Shown here: positions 1-5,868 of the stretch, one piece after another
Layout of the letters: every line of letters starts with the position of its first letter
Position numbering within the stretch: the stretch's first letter is position 1
Origin: Lachnospira sp.
GTDB taxonomy: Bacteria; Bacillota; Clostridia; Lachnospirales; Lachnospiraceae
Direction of reading: 5' to 3'
DNA: 5,868 nt
Assembly (NCBI GenBank): GCA_017626275.1
Contig: JAGAJD010000243.1
Span: 1-5,868 of the forward strand
The notes under the pieces: generated by a model
Told to the model about the DNA's origin: nothing
Databases searched by the model: none
What the model saw: the letters and a program-made list of their open reading frames with translations, nothing else
Made by a program: the position numbers and the translations under genes

Positions 1-395
1 CTGCAGGAGTCGCCGCAGGCGTTAAGGCAGCATCACTGCTTGGCTTTGCGGTATTTATGCTGATTGGATTAATCAGTGGAATTAGCAATATTTATATGTG
101 CTTAAGCTTAGGATATACATCTTATTCAAATAAAGATTTGATGTCATTTGTGGCATATATCATAACATATATGATTACTCAGATACTTAGCTTTGTGGGA
201 ATGATAATTGTTGGAATTGCTGATTTCGGTTCAATGAATGCAATGTTTGACGATTATGCGGTGATGGAAAGCATAGATCCGGGAAATTATATGAAGCATG
301 TCATGATGTTTGCAATGGCACTTTCTGTTCTTATGACTGTTGTATACAACTGGCTTGCAATAAGAACTATGAATAATAAATTAAATCTTGAATAA
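1..395 (+). CDS. C-terminal part of an unrecognised multi-pass membrane protein (5' end outside window)
   Basis: The reading frame is open from base 3 to the TAA at 393-395, giving about 131 residues. I do not recognise the family. The ATG at 57 is unlikely to be the true start: nothing resembling a ribosome binding site precedes it, and the codons before it encode a continuous hydrophobic stretch (KAASLLGFAVFMLIG) that belongs to the same membrane helix. Three hydrophobic segments are visible: one around bases 36-110, one around 145-225 (FVAYIITYMITQILSF and beyond) and one around 300-365 (MMFAMALSVLMTVVYNW). The last two are joined by an acidic loop containing MFDDYAVMESIDPGNY. The protein ends in a short polar tail (RTMNNKLNLE). 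Closing a permease with a helix and a short basic tail would suit an ABC-2-type transporter subunit, but this is only a guess. Its stop codon lies inside the left arm of an inverted repeat, and a new promoter follows, so it is probably not in the dnaE transcript. Confidence 0.75.
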   Translation, partial: AGVAAGVKAASLLGFAVFMLIGLISGISNIYMCLSLGYTSYSNKDLMSFVAYIITYMITQILSFVGMIIVGIADFGSMNAMFDDYAVMESIDPGNYMKHVMMFAMALSVLMTVVYNWLAIRTMNNKLNLE

Positions 396-449
396 TTTGC
401 CAGCCAAAATTAAAATCATTTGGTGATAATGTATATTCTGGCAAATTAT
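392..449. repeat. Perfect 12-bp inverted repeat overlapping the stop codon of the upstream gene
   Basis: The arms ATAATTTGCCAG (392-403) and CTGGCAAATTAT (438-449) are exact reverse complements, separated by 34 bases. Inside the spacer, CCAAA (404-408) can pair with TTTGG (419-423), so the whole region could fold as a long stem capped by a smaller hairpin. The left arm includes the TAA stop at 393-395. There is no T-run directly after the right arm, so it does not look like a standard intrinsic terminator; a 3'-end stabilising structure or a regulator binding site are alternatives. Confidence 0.7.
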
Positions 450-463
450 GAATGGCATGGCTG

Positions 464-488
464 AAATGTTACAATATTTGTAACATTT
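464..488. promoter_or_regulatory. 25-base palindrome with 11-bp arms upstream of the dnaE promoter (operator or weak terminator)
   Basis: AAATGTTACAA (464-474) and TTGTAACATTT (478-488) are perfect reverse complements around a 3-base centre (TAT). The right arm runs into a stretch of five T's (486-490). As an RNA hairpin the stem has only two G-C pairs, so it would be a weak terminator for the upstream membrane gene. As DNA it is a compact symmetric site that ends 12 bases before the proposed -35 element of dnaE, a common position for an activator or dimeric regulator. I favour a protein-binding site, but the sequence alone cannot decide. Confidence 0.5.
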
Positions 489-500
489 TTGCACACAGCT

Positions 501-529
501 TTGTAAATGCCGTACAACTATGGTAAAAT
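501..529 (+). promoter_or_regulatory. Predicted sigma-A-type promoter for dnaE
   Basis: The -35 element is TTGTAA (501-506), then a 17-base spacer, then the -10 element TAAAAT (524-529). A TG pair at 521-522, one base before the -10, makes it an extended -10. Transcription would begin near 535-537, giving a leader of about 30 bases before the dnaE start. The -35 matches consensus at four of six positions and the -10 at five of six. Confidence 0.6.
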
Positions 530-553
530 AAATCTCACAAAGATATAAGAAAG

Positions 554-561
554 TAAGGGTG
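554..561 (+). promoter_or_regulatory. Ribosome binding site of dnaE
   Basis: TAAGGGTG (554-561) is complementary to much of the 3' end of 16S rRNA and lies five bases before the ATG at 567. It fixes that ATG as the start, which also places the PHP histidines within the first ten residues, as in the family. Confidence 0.7.
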
Positions 562-566
562 CAGAG

Positions 567-3500
567 ATGAATTTTACACATTTACATGTTCATACGGAAT
601 ACTCATTGTTAGATGGTTCAAGTAAGATTAAGGAAATTACCAAACGTGCTAAAGAACTGGGAATGGATAGTCTTGCAATTACCGACCATGGTGTGATGTA
701 TGGCGTGATAGATTTTTACAAAGCCGCAAAAGAAGCGGGAATCAAGCCGATATTAGGCTGTGAGGTCTATGTGGCTCCGGGTTCCCGCTTTGAGAAGGTA
801 CCGGGGGAGTCGGAGGACAGATACTATCATCTGGTGCTTTTGGCAGAAAATAATACGGGATATCAGAATCTCATGAAGATTGTGTCGAGAGGATTTACAG
901 AGGGCTTCTATTATAAGCCGAGGGTGGATTATGAGGTGCTTGAACAGTTTCATGAGGGGATTATTGCATTAAGTGCGTGTCTTGCAGGAGAAGTACAAAG
1001 ATACCTTGCAAGGGGAATGTACGAAATGGGAATGGAAGCGGCACGCAGATATGAAAATATTTTCGAAAAAGGAAATTTCTTTTTGGAGCTGCAGGATCAC
1101 GGCATTTCCACACAGCAGTATGTCAACCAGCAGCTTGTGAGAATGTCACAGGAGCTTGACATAGAACTGGTTGCCACGAATGATATTCATTATACCTACG
1201 CGCAGGACGCAGAAGCGCATGATATTTTGCTCTGTATTCAGACAGGAAAGCTTGTGACAGACGAAAACAGAATGCGTTATGAGGGTGGACAGTATTACTG
1301 CAAATCTCCCGAGGAGATGGAAGAGCTGTTTTCCTATGCCCCACAGGCTATTGAAAATACTTACAAAATTGCACAGCGCTGTAATGTTGAAATAGAATTT
1401 GGTGTTACGAAGCTTCCTAAATATGAAGTGCCGCAGGGCTTTGATTCGCTGTCTTATCTTAACCATCTGTGTTATGAGGGCTTGAAAATGCGGTATCCTG
1501 ATATGGACAGTGAAGGGTATACAGACAGTGCGCAGGGACGCATAAACGTAAAAGAACGACTTGATTATGAGCTTTCGGTAATCAATACAATGGGGTATGT
1601 GGACTATTTCCTTATTGTGTGGGATTACATCAATTATGCAAGGGTAAACGGTATTCCGGTAGGGCCGGGAAGAGGTTCTGCTGCGGGAAGCATCGTATCC
1701 TACTGCCTTAGAATTACGGATATTGACCCTATAAAATACAGCCTCATTTTTGAGAGATTCCTGAATCCTGAACGAGTATCAATGCCCGATATTGATGTTG
1801 ATTTTTGTTATGAGAGACGTCAGGAGGTAATTGACTATGTGGTTGAAAAATATGGCAAAGACAGGGTTGTACAGATTGTAACCTTCGGAACGATGGCGGC
1901 GAGGGCTGTTATTAAAGATGTCGGACGTGTTCTTAACCTGCCGTATGCCATGGTTGATTCTATTGCCAAAATGGTACCGCGTGAAATCGGAATTACGATT
2001 GATAAGGCGTTAAAGGAAAATCCTGATTTGCGCAGTGCATATGAATCAGATGAGCAGGTAAAGGATTTAATTGATAAGAGTAAAAGGTTGGAGGGACTTC
2101 CGCGCCATGCTTCAATGCATGCAGCGGGCGTGCTTATAAGTCAGAAAGCGGTAGATGAATATGTTCCGCTCTCGACAGGCTCGGACGGTGCGGTTGTGGC
2201 ACAGTTTGTCATGACTACCTTAGAGGAGCTTGGACTTTTAAAAATGGATTTTCTGGGGCTTAGAACGCTCACAGTAATAAGAGATGCCGAAGAGCTTGTA
2301 AAAAAGCACACGCCCCAATTTTCCATTGACAACATAGATTATACGGATAAGGCGGTTTATGACCTTATCGGAACGGGAAAATGCGACGGTATCTTTCAGT
2401 TGGAAAGTGCGGGCATGAAGTCCTTCATGAAGGAATTAAAACCGCAGAATATTGAAGATTTAATCGCCGGAATTTCACTTTACAGACCGGGTCCCATGGA
2501 TTTTATTCCGCAGTATATTGCGGGAAAGAATAATCCGGAGCAGGTAAAATATGACTGCCCGCAGTTGGAGACGATTTTAAAGCCTACATACGGCTGTATC
2601 GTATATCAGGAGCAGGTTATGCAGATTGTGCGTGACCTTGCCGGATATTCATGGGGACGAAGCGATTTGGTACGAAGAGCCATGTCTAAGAAAAAAGCGT
2701 CTGTAATGGAAAAAGAACGCAAAAATTTTATTTACGGAAACGTCGAAGAAAATGTTCCGGGCTGTATTAATAATGGTATTGACGAGAAAATCGCAGGCAA
2801 AATTTATGACAATATGATTGATTTTGCAAAATATGCGTTTAATAAGTCTCATGCCGCATGTTATGCTGTTGTTTCTTTTCAGACGGCATATATGAAAACA
2901 CATTATCCTGTCGAGTTTATGGCGGCTCTTATGACATCAGTAGTTGATAATACCGATAAGGTTGCGGGTTATATTTATGCCTGCCGTCAGATGAATATTA
3001 AGATTCTGCCGCCTGACGTTAATGAGTCAGAGCTTGGTTTTTCTGTGACGGACGGGGCTATCCGTTTTGGTTTGTCGGCAATCAAAAGCCTTGGCAGACC
3101 GACGATTGAGGCAATATTAAAGGAACGTAAAAATAACGGTATTTTTACAAGTATGCAGGATTTTGTGACAAGAATGTTTGCGGAGCTTAATAAGAGGACA
3201 GTAGAGAATCTCATTAAATCCGGTGCATTTGATACATTTGGCAATAACAGAAGACAGATGATGTTTATTTATGCGCAGCTTCTCGATAATGCCGCAAAAC
3301 AGAGCAAGGACGCAATATCGGGGCAGATGTCGCTGTTTGATCTGGTATCAGATGAGGACAAGGCAGATTATGAAGTAAAAATGCCGAATGTCAGCGAATA
3401 TAATAAAGAAGAAATGCTTGCGTTTGAAAAGGAAGTTTTGGGCGTTTATGTAAGCGGACACCCGTTAGACGAGTATGCTTCGCTTTGGAAAAAACATATT

Positions 3501-4043
3501 TCAGCCGTGACGACGGATTTTGAGATAGATGAGGAAAGCGGAGAACCGAAGGTTAAGGATCAGCAGCGTGTTACCATAGGCGGAATGATTATGGGAAAAA
3601 CCGTAAAAACGACTAAAACCGGACAGCTTATGGCATTTCTTACGCTTGAGGATTTGCTTGGGACAGTGGAGGTAATCGTATTTCCGCGTGATTTTAACGC
3701 GTACAGGAGCGTGATTGAGGGCAGTGATAAAATATTTGTTACAGGAAAGGTCAATGCAAATGCCGATGAAAACGGAAAATTAATCTGTGAAAGAATAGTA
3801 AGCTTTGACAGCGTGCCAAGAAAACTGTGGATTCGTTTTGCAAGCAAGCAGGAATATATGGACAGAAAAGACGAGCTGGAGAGGTGTCTTGCACCGTCGG
3901 ATGGACATGATCAGGTGATTATCTATTGTGCGGAGGAAAAATTAAAAAAAGTTCTGCCGCCAAGCCAGAATGTAAAAGCCGATTCGGTTCTTGTCGGGGA
4001 GCTGCGAAGTCTCTTTGGAGAAAAAAATGTTGAGACGACTTAG
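567..4043 (+). CDS. dnaE: DNA polymerase III alpha subunit (DnaE)
   Basis: This is the catalytic 5'-3' polymerase subunit of the cytoplasmic replisome. It is full length at 1158 residues (E. coli DnaE has 1160). The N-terminal PHP domain (about 1-270) has H7, H9, D16, H41, E66, H88, C138, D206 and H208, a complete metal-ligand set that many proteobacterial DnaE proteins have lost. The polymerase core follows: GPGRGS at 366-371, PDIDVDF at 407-413 with catalytic D408 and D410, FGTMAAR at 440-446, RHASMHAAGV at 513-522, the third catalytic aspartate D561 in MDFLGLRTLT, YRPGPMD at 639-645 and YQEQ at 680-683. A helix-hairpin-helix-like segment lies near 835-850, a clamp-binding motif QMSLF at 920-924, and an OB fold at about 1001-1075. 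The C-terminal region is presumably for tau binding. The layout is that of DnaE, not PolC, since there is no inserted exonuclease domain. Clostridia usually also carry PolC, so DnaE may act mainly in primer extension or lagging-strand work here. Identity is very secure; the division of labour is inference. Confidence 0.98.
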   Translation: MNFTHLHVHTEYSLLDGSSKIKEITKRAKELGMDSLAITDHGVMYGVIDFYKAAKEAGIKPILGCEVYVAPGSRFEKVPGESEDRYYHLVLLAENNTGYQNLMKIVSRGFTEGFYYKPRVDYEVLEQFHEGIIALSACLAGEVQRYLARGMYEMGMEAARRYENIFEKGNFFLELQDHGISTQQYVNQQLVRMSQELDIELVATNDIHYTYAQDAEAHDILLCIQTGKLVTDENRMRYEGGQYYCKSPEEMEELFSYAPQAIENTYKIAQRCNVEIEFGVTKLPKYEVPQGFDSLSYLNHLCYEGLKMRYPDMDSEGYTDSAQGRINVKERLDYELSVINTMGYVDYFLIVWDYINYARVNGIPVGPGRGSAAGSIVSYCLRITDIDPIKYSLIFERFLNPERVSMPDIDVDFCYERRQEVIDYVVEKYGKDRVVQIVTFGTMAARAVIKDVGRVLNLPYAMVDSIAKMVPREIGITIDKALKENPDLRSAYESDEQVKDLIDKSKRLEGLPRHASMHAAGVLISQKAVDEYVPLSTGSDGAVVAQFVMTTLEELGLLKMDFLGLRTLTVIRDAEELVKKHTPQFSIDNIDYTDKAVYDLIGTGKCDGIFQLESAGMKSFMKELKPQNIEDLIAGISLYRPGPMDFIPQYIAGKNNPEQVKYDCPQLETILKPTYGCIVYQEQVMQIVRDLAGYSWGRSDLVRRAMSKKKASVMEKERKNFIYGNVEENVPGCINNGIDEKIAGKIYDNMIDFAKYAFNKSHAACYAVVSFQTAYMKTHYPVEFMAALMTSVVDNTDKVAGYIYACRQMNIKILPPDVNESELGFSVTDGAIRFGLSAIKSLGRPTIEAILKERKNNGIFTSMQDFVTRMFAELNKRTVENLIKSGAFDTFGNNRRQMMFIYAQLLDNAAKQSKDAISGQMSLFDLVSDEDKADYEVKMPNVSEYNKEEMLAFEKEVLGVYVSGHPLDEYASLWKKHISAVTTDFEIDEESGEPKVKDQQRVTIGGMIMGKTVKTTKTGQLMAFLTLEDLLGTVEVIVFPRDFNAYRSVIEGSDKIFVTGKVNANADENGKLICERIVSFDSVPRKLWIRFASKQEYMDRKDELERCLAPSDGHDQVIIYCAEEKLKKVLPPSQNVKADSVLVGELRSLFGEKNVETT

Positions 4044-4064
4044 CCGTAAATGCAAATATTTATG

Positions 4065-4093
4065 TTGAAATGCGTAATTTTATGAGCTACAAT
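4065..4093 (+). promoter_or_regulatory. Predicted sigma-A-type promoter for pfkA
   Basis: TTGAAA (4065-4070) and TACAAT (4088-4093) are separated by exactly 17 bases, and each matches the consensus at five of six positions. The start of transcription would be near 4099-4101, giving a leader of about 70 bases. The -35 element begins 21 bases after the dnaE stop and I see no strong hairpin with a T-run between them, so pfkA is probably served both by this promoter and by read-through from dnaE. Confidence 0.65.
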
Positions 4094-4122
4094 AAGAATT
4101 AAGCCGGACTGCGGATTAGATA

Positions 4123-4154
4123 TCATTATGAGAAAATGGTAATCATATGAGAAA
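4123..4154 (+). repeat. Imperfect direct repeat in the pfkA leader
   Basis: TCATTATGAGAAA (4123-4135) recurs as TCATATGAGAAA (4143-4154), differing by one T, with a 20-base period (about two DNA turns). It lies downstream of the predicted transcription start and just before the ribosome binding site, so it could be a regulator site or chance AT-rich similarity. Confidence 0.4.
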
Positions 4155-4163
4155 GGAAAGGGG
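4153..4163 (+). promoter_or_regulatory. Ribosome binding site of pfkA
   Basis: The purine-rich run AAGGAAAGGGG (4153-4163) lies eight bases before the ATG at 4172. It supports that ATG, which yields the expected N-terminus just ahead of the first glycine-rich ATP loop. Confidence 0.7.
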
Positions 4164-4171
4164 AAGTTCTT

Positions 4172-5146
4172 ATGGCAAAAGAAATTAAGACAATAGGTAT
4201 TTTAACAAGTGGTGGAGATGCACCGGGAATGAATGCGGCAATCAGAGCTGTTGTAAGAACTGCTATTAATAAGGGACTTAAAGTAAAAGGAATACAGAAA
4301 GGATATAATGGTCTTATCAATGAAGAAATTATCGACATGGATAAGCACAGTGTATCCGATATTATACAAAAGGGCGGTACGATTCTTTATACTGCAAGAT
4401 GTATGGAATTTATGACAGCAGAGGGTCAGAAAAGAGGCGCTGAGGTCTGTAAGAAGCATGGTATTGACGGAATGGTTGTAATCGGTGGAGACGGCTCTTT
4501 CAGAGGTGCGCAGAAGCTGGCGGAGGCAGGCGTCAATACAATAGGTCTGCCGGGAACGATTGATTTGGATATTGCATGTACGGACTATACGATAGGATTT
4601 GATACGGCAGTTAATACGGCAATGGAAGCTATTGATAAGATTCGTGATACATCTACATCTCATGAGCGATGCAGTATCATTGAAGTAATGGGACGTAATG
4701 CAGGTTATATCGCTTTGTGGTGCGGTATCGCAAACGGTGCGGAGGATATTCTTCTGCCTGAACGATATGACAACGACGAACAGGCTTTGATTAACCATAT
4801 TATAGAAGCACGTAAGCATGGAAAGAAGCATCATCTTATTATTAATGCAGAAGGAATCGGACATTCGACAGGAATGGCAAGAAGAATTGAAGCGGCTACC
4901 GGCATTGAGACCAGAGCCACGATTCTTGGTTACATGCAGAGAGGAGGCTCTCCGACCTGTAAGGACAGAATGTATGCGTCAGTGATGGGGGCATATGCTG
5001 TTGATTTGCTCTGCGAAGGAAAAAGCAACCGTCTTGTAGCATATAAGGGCGGAAAATTTGTAGATTTTGACATTGATGAAGCGCTTGCAATGACAAAGGA
5101 TATAGATGAATATGAATTTAATATAAGTGCATTGCTTTCAAAATAA
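4172..5146 (+). CDS. pfkA: ATP-dependent 6-phosphofructokinase
   Basis: PfkA phosphorylates fructose 6-phosphate to fructose 1,6-bisphosphate, the committed step of glycolysis, as a cytoplasmic homotetramer. The 324-residue length fits bacterial PfkA (E. coli 320). Visible motifs are GGDAPGMN at 14-21, R76 in YTAR, GGDGS at 105-109, PGTIDLD at 127-133 with T129, catalytic base D131 and D133, R166, MGR at 173-175, E227, R248 and QRGGSP at 256-261. G108 and G128 occupy the positions that are usually Asp and Lys in pyrophosphate-dependent enzymes, so ATP is the likely phosphate donor. Counterparts of several E. coli effector-site residues remain (R25, R29, R158, E191), with K58 at the place of Arg54, suggesting allosteric control may persist. 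Two unusual residues are L132, where Asn is usual (TIDND), and Y254, where E. coli has the substrate-binding His249. These may be normal for the lineage. It follows dnaE by 128 bases and precedes the methyltransferase by 20. Confidence 0.97.
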   Translation: MAKEIKTIGILTSGGDAPGMNAAIRAVVRTAINKGLKVKGIQKGYNGLINEEIIDMDKHSVSDIIQKGGTILYTARCMEFMTAEGQKRGAEVCKKHGIDGMVVIGGDGSFRGAQKLAEAGVNTIGLPGTIDLDIACTDYTIGFDTAVNTAMEAIDKIRDTSTSHERCSIIEVMGRNAGYIALWCGIANGAEDILLPERYDNDEQALINHIIEARKHGKKHHLIINAEGIGHSTGMARRIEAATGIETRATILGYMQRGGSPTCKDRMYASVMGAYAVDLLCEGKSNRLVAYKGGKFVDFDIDEALAMTKDIDEYEFNISALLSK

Positions 5147-5151
5147 TTTAT

Positions 5152-5157
5152 AAAGGA
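5152..5157 (+). promoter_or_regulatory. Ribosome binding site of the SpoU-family methyltransferase
   Basis: AAAGGA (5152-5157) lies nine bases before the ATG at 5167. The whole gap from the pfkA stop is 20 bases, too short for a terminator plus promoter, which points to cotranscription with pfkA. Confidence 0.6.
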
Positions 5158-5166
5158 AAAGAATAG

Positions 5167-5868
5167 ATGATTACAAGTACCAGCAGCAGTCAGGTGAAGC
5201 ATGTTGTTTCACTTCAAAAAAAGTCAAAAACCAGAAAAGAATGTCAGGAATTTGTTGTTGAGGGAATGAAGCTTACGGCTGAAGCACCTAAGGAACGTGT
5301 GGTTAAGGTATATGCATCGGAGAGCTTTTCACGGAATAATGTTGATTTTTTGGAAAATTTTGATACAGACAAGGTTGAAACGGTAAGTGACCACGTGTTT
5401 TTGCAGATGTCTGATACCAAAACTCCGCAGGGAGTGCTCGCAGTTGTCAGAATGAAAAATTATCAGCTTTCTGATATGCTTAAAACTGTGCCGTTACTGT
5501 TGATTGTCGAGAATCTTCAGGACCCAGGAAATCTTGGAACACTGCTTAGAATGGGCGAGGGTGCGGGGATTACCGGAGTTGTTATGAGTTCGGGTACTGT
5601 TGATATATATAATCCTAAAACAATCCGTTCAACGATGGGTTCTGTTTACAGAGTTCCGTTTATGTATTCTGAGGATTTTGAAAAGACGCTTACCGAGTTA
5701 AAGGATAATAAGGTTACTCTTTATGCGGCACATCTTGAAGGAAAATGTGATTATACGGCGGGGTGTTATACGAAGCCGTCAGCATTTCTTATAGGCAATG
5801 AAGCCAACGGGCTTACTGATAAGACGGCAAAAGCGGCTGATGTTCTGGTAAGGATTCCGATGGAGGGA
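5167..5868 (+). CDS. SpoU/TrmH-family RNA 2'-O-ribose methyltransferase (3' end outside window)
   Basis: The frame is open from the ATG at 5167 to the window edge: 234 residues without a stop. The family transfers a methyl group from S-adenosylmethionine to a ribose 2'-OH in rRNA or tRNA, using a knotted (SPOUT) fold. The N-terminal part (about 20-95: RKECQEFVVEGMKL through SDTKTPQGVLAVV) resembles the substrate-binding domain of the family. The catalytic domain shows motif 1 (NLQDPGNLGTLLR, 116-128) with N116 and the probable catalytic R128, motif 2 (LIGNEANGL, 208-216) and the beginning of motif 3 (IPMEG, 230-234). The missing end should carry the rest of motif 3 (typically ESLNVSVA) and a closing helix, perhaps 30 residues. 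The presence of an N-terminal domain suits an RlmB/TsnR-like rRNA enzyme more than the short TrmL type, but the target nucleotide cannot be told from sequence. It probably shares the pfkA transcript. Confidence 0.93.
   Translation, partial: MITSTSSSQVKHVVSLQKKSKTRKECQEFVVEGMKLTAEAPKERVVKVYASESFSRNNVDFLENFDTDKVETVSDHVFLQMSDTKTPQGVLAVVRMKNYQLSDMLKTVPLLLIVENLQDPGNLGTLLRMGEGAGITGVVMSSGTVDIYNPKTIRSTMGSVYRVPFMYSEDFEKTLTELKDNKVTLYAAHLEGKCDYTAGCYTKPSAFLIGNEANGLTDKTAKAADVLVRIPMEG

Noticed and set aside
1..6. CTGCAG at the very start of the window
   Set aside because: It is a restriction-type hexamer that also occurs elsewhere in the window (around 1089); its position at the edge has no evident biological meaning.
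57..395. A complete 112-residue protein starting at the ATG at 57
   Set aside because: The frame continues upstream to the window edge, the ATG lies in the middle of a hydrophobic helix, and no ribosome binding site precedes it; the gene is better read as truncated by the window.
381..581. 66-codon - strand frame covering the intergenic region before dnaE
   Set aside because: It overlaps the dnaE start and the inverted repeats, its product is a low-complexity Cys/Ile-rich sequence, and nothing suggests it is translated.
1146..1466. 106-codon - strand open frame inside dnaE, and other shorter - strand frames within dnaE
   Set aside because: All overlap conserved DnaE coding sequence, have no recognisable motif, and there is no sign of promoters for them.
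4020..4043. Run of seven A's near the end of dnaE as a programmed frameshift site
   Set aside because: It is only six codons before the stop, has no downstream pseudoknot or upstream stimulator that I can see, and a shift would change only the last residues.
4044..4064. Intrinsic terminator after dnaE
   Set aside because: Only a weak AT-only pairing (TAAAT with ATTTA) is visible and no GC-rich stem with a T-run, so no terminator is called.
4202..4864. Long open frame (220 codons) on the - strand opposite pfkA
   Set aside because: It lies wholly inside the very well supported pfkA gene, its product is cysteine/serine-rich with no recognisable domain, and it is explained as an antisense shadow of pfkA codon use.

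Overview
The window is a stretch of ordinary core chromosome from a low-to-moderate GC Firmicute, most likely a Clostridia member of the Lachnospiraceae type (inference from the protein sequences, AG-rich ribosome binding sites, codon use and the dnaE-pfkA neighbourhood; I could not run a search). All genes are on the + strand. In order they are: the 3' end of an unrecognised membrane protein (1-395), a 171-base intergenic region with two striking inverted repeats and a promoter, a complete replicative DNA polymerase III alpha subunit (dnaE, 567-4043), a 128-base gap with a second good promoter, a complete ATP-type 6-phosphofructokinase (pfkA, 4172-5146), and, only 20 bases later, the first 234 codons of a SpoU/TrmH-family RNA 2'-O-ribose methyltransferase that runs off the right edge (5167-5868).

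The first gene ends at 395 and seems to belong to a separate unit. Between 392 and 488 lie a perfect 12-bp inverted repeat that overlaps its stop codon and a second, 25-base palindrome with 11-bp arms. A sigma-A-type promoter follows (TTGTAA, 17 bases, TAAAAT), so dnaE probably begins a new transcript. No convincing terminator separates dnaE from pfkA, but pfkA has its own near-consensus promoter (TTGAAA, 17 bases, TACAAT). pfkA and the methyltransferase are almost certainly cotranscribed.

Functionally this is a housekeeping cluster: chromosome replication (DnaE), the committed step of glycolysis (PfkA) and RNA modification (SpoU family). Proximity of dnaE to pfkA is a known arrangement in Firmicutes, so the cluster itself is not new. 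Nothing here looks like a mobile element, defence system, CRISPR array or RNA gene. The points worth a second look are the double inverted repeat upstream of dnaE, the intact metal-binding PHP domain in DnaE (possible built-in proofreading), two active-site substitutions in PfkA, and the pfkA leader with its imperfect repeat.
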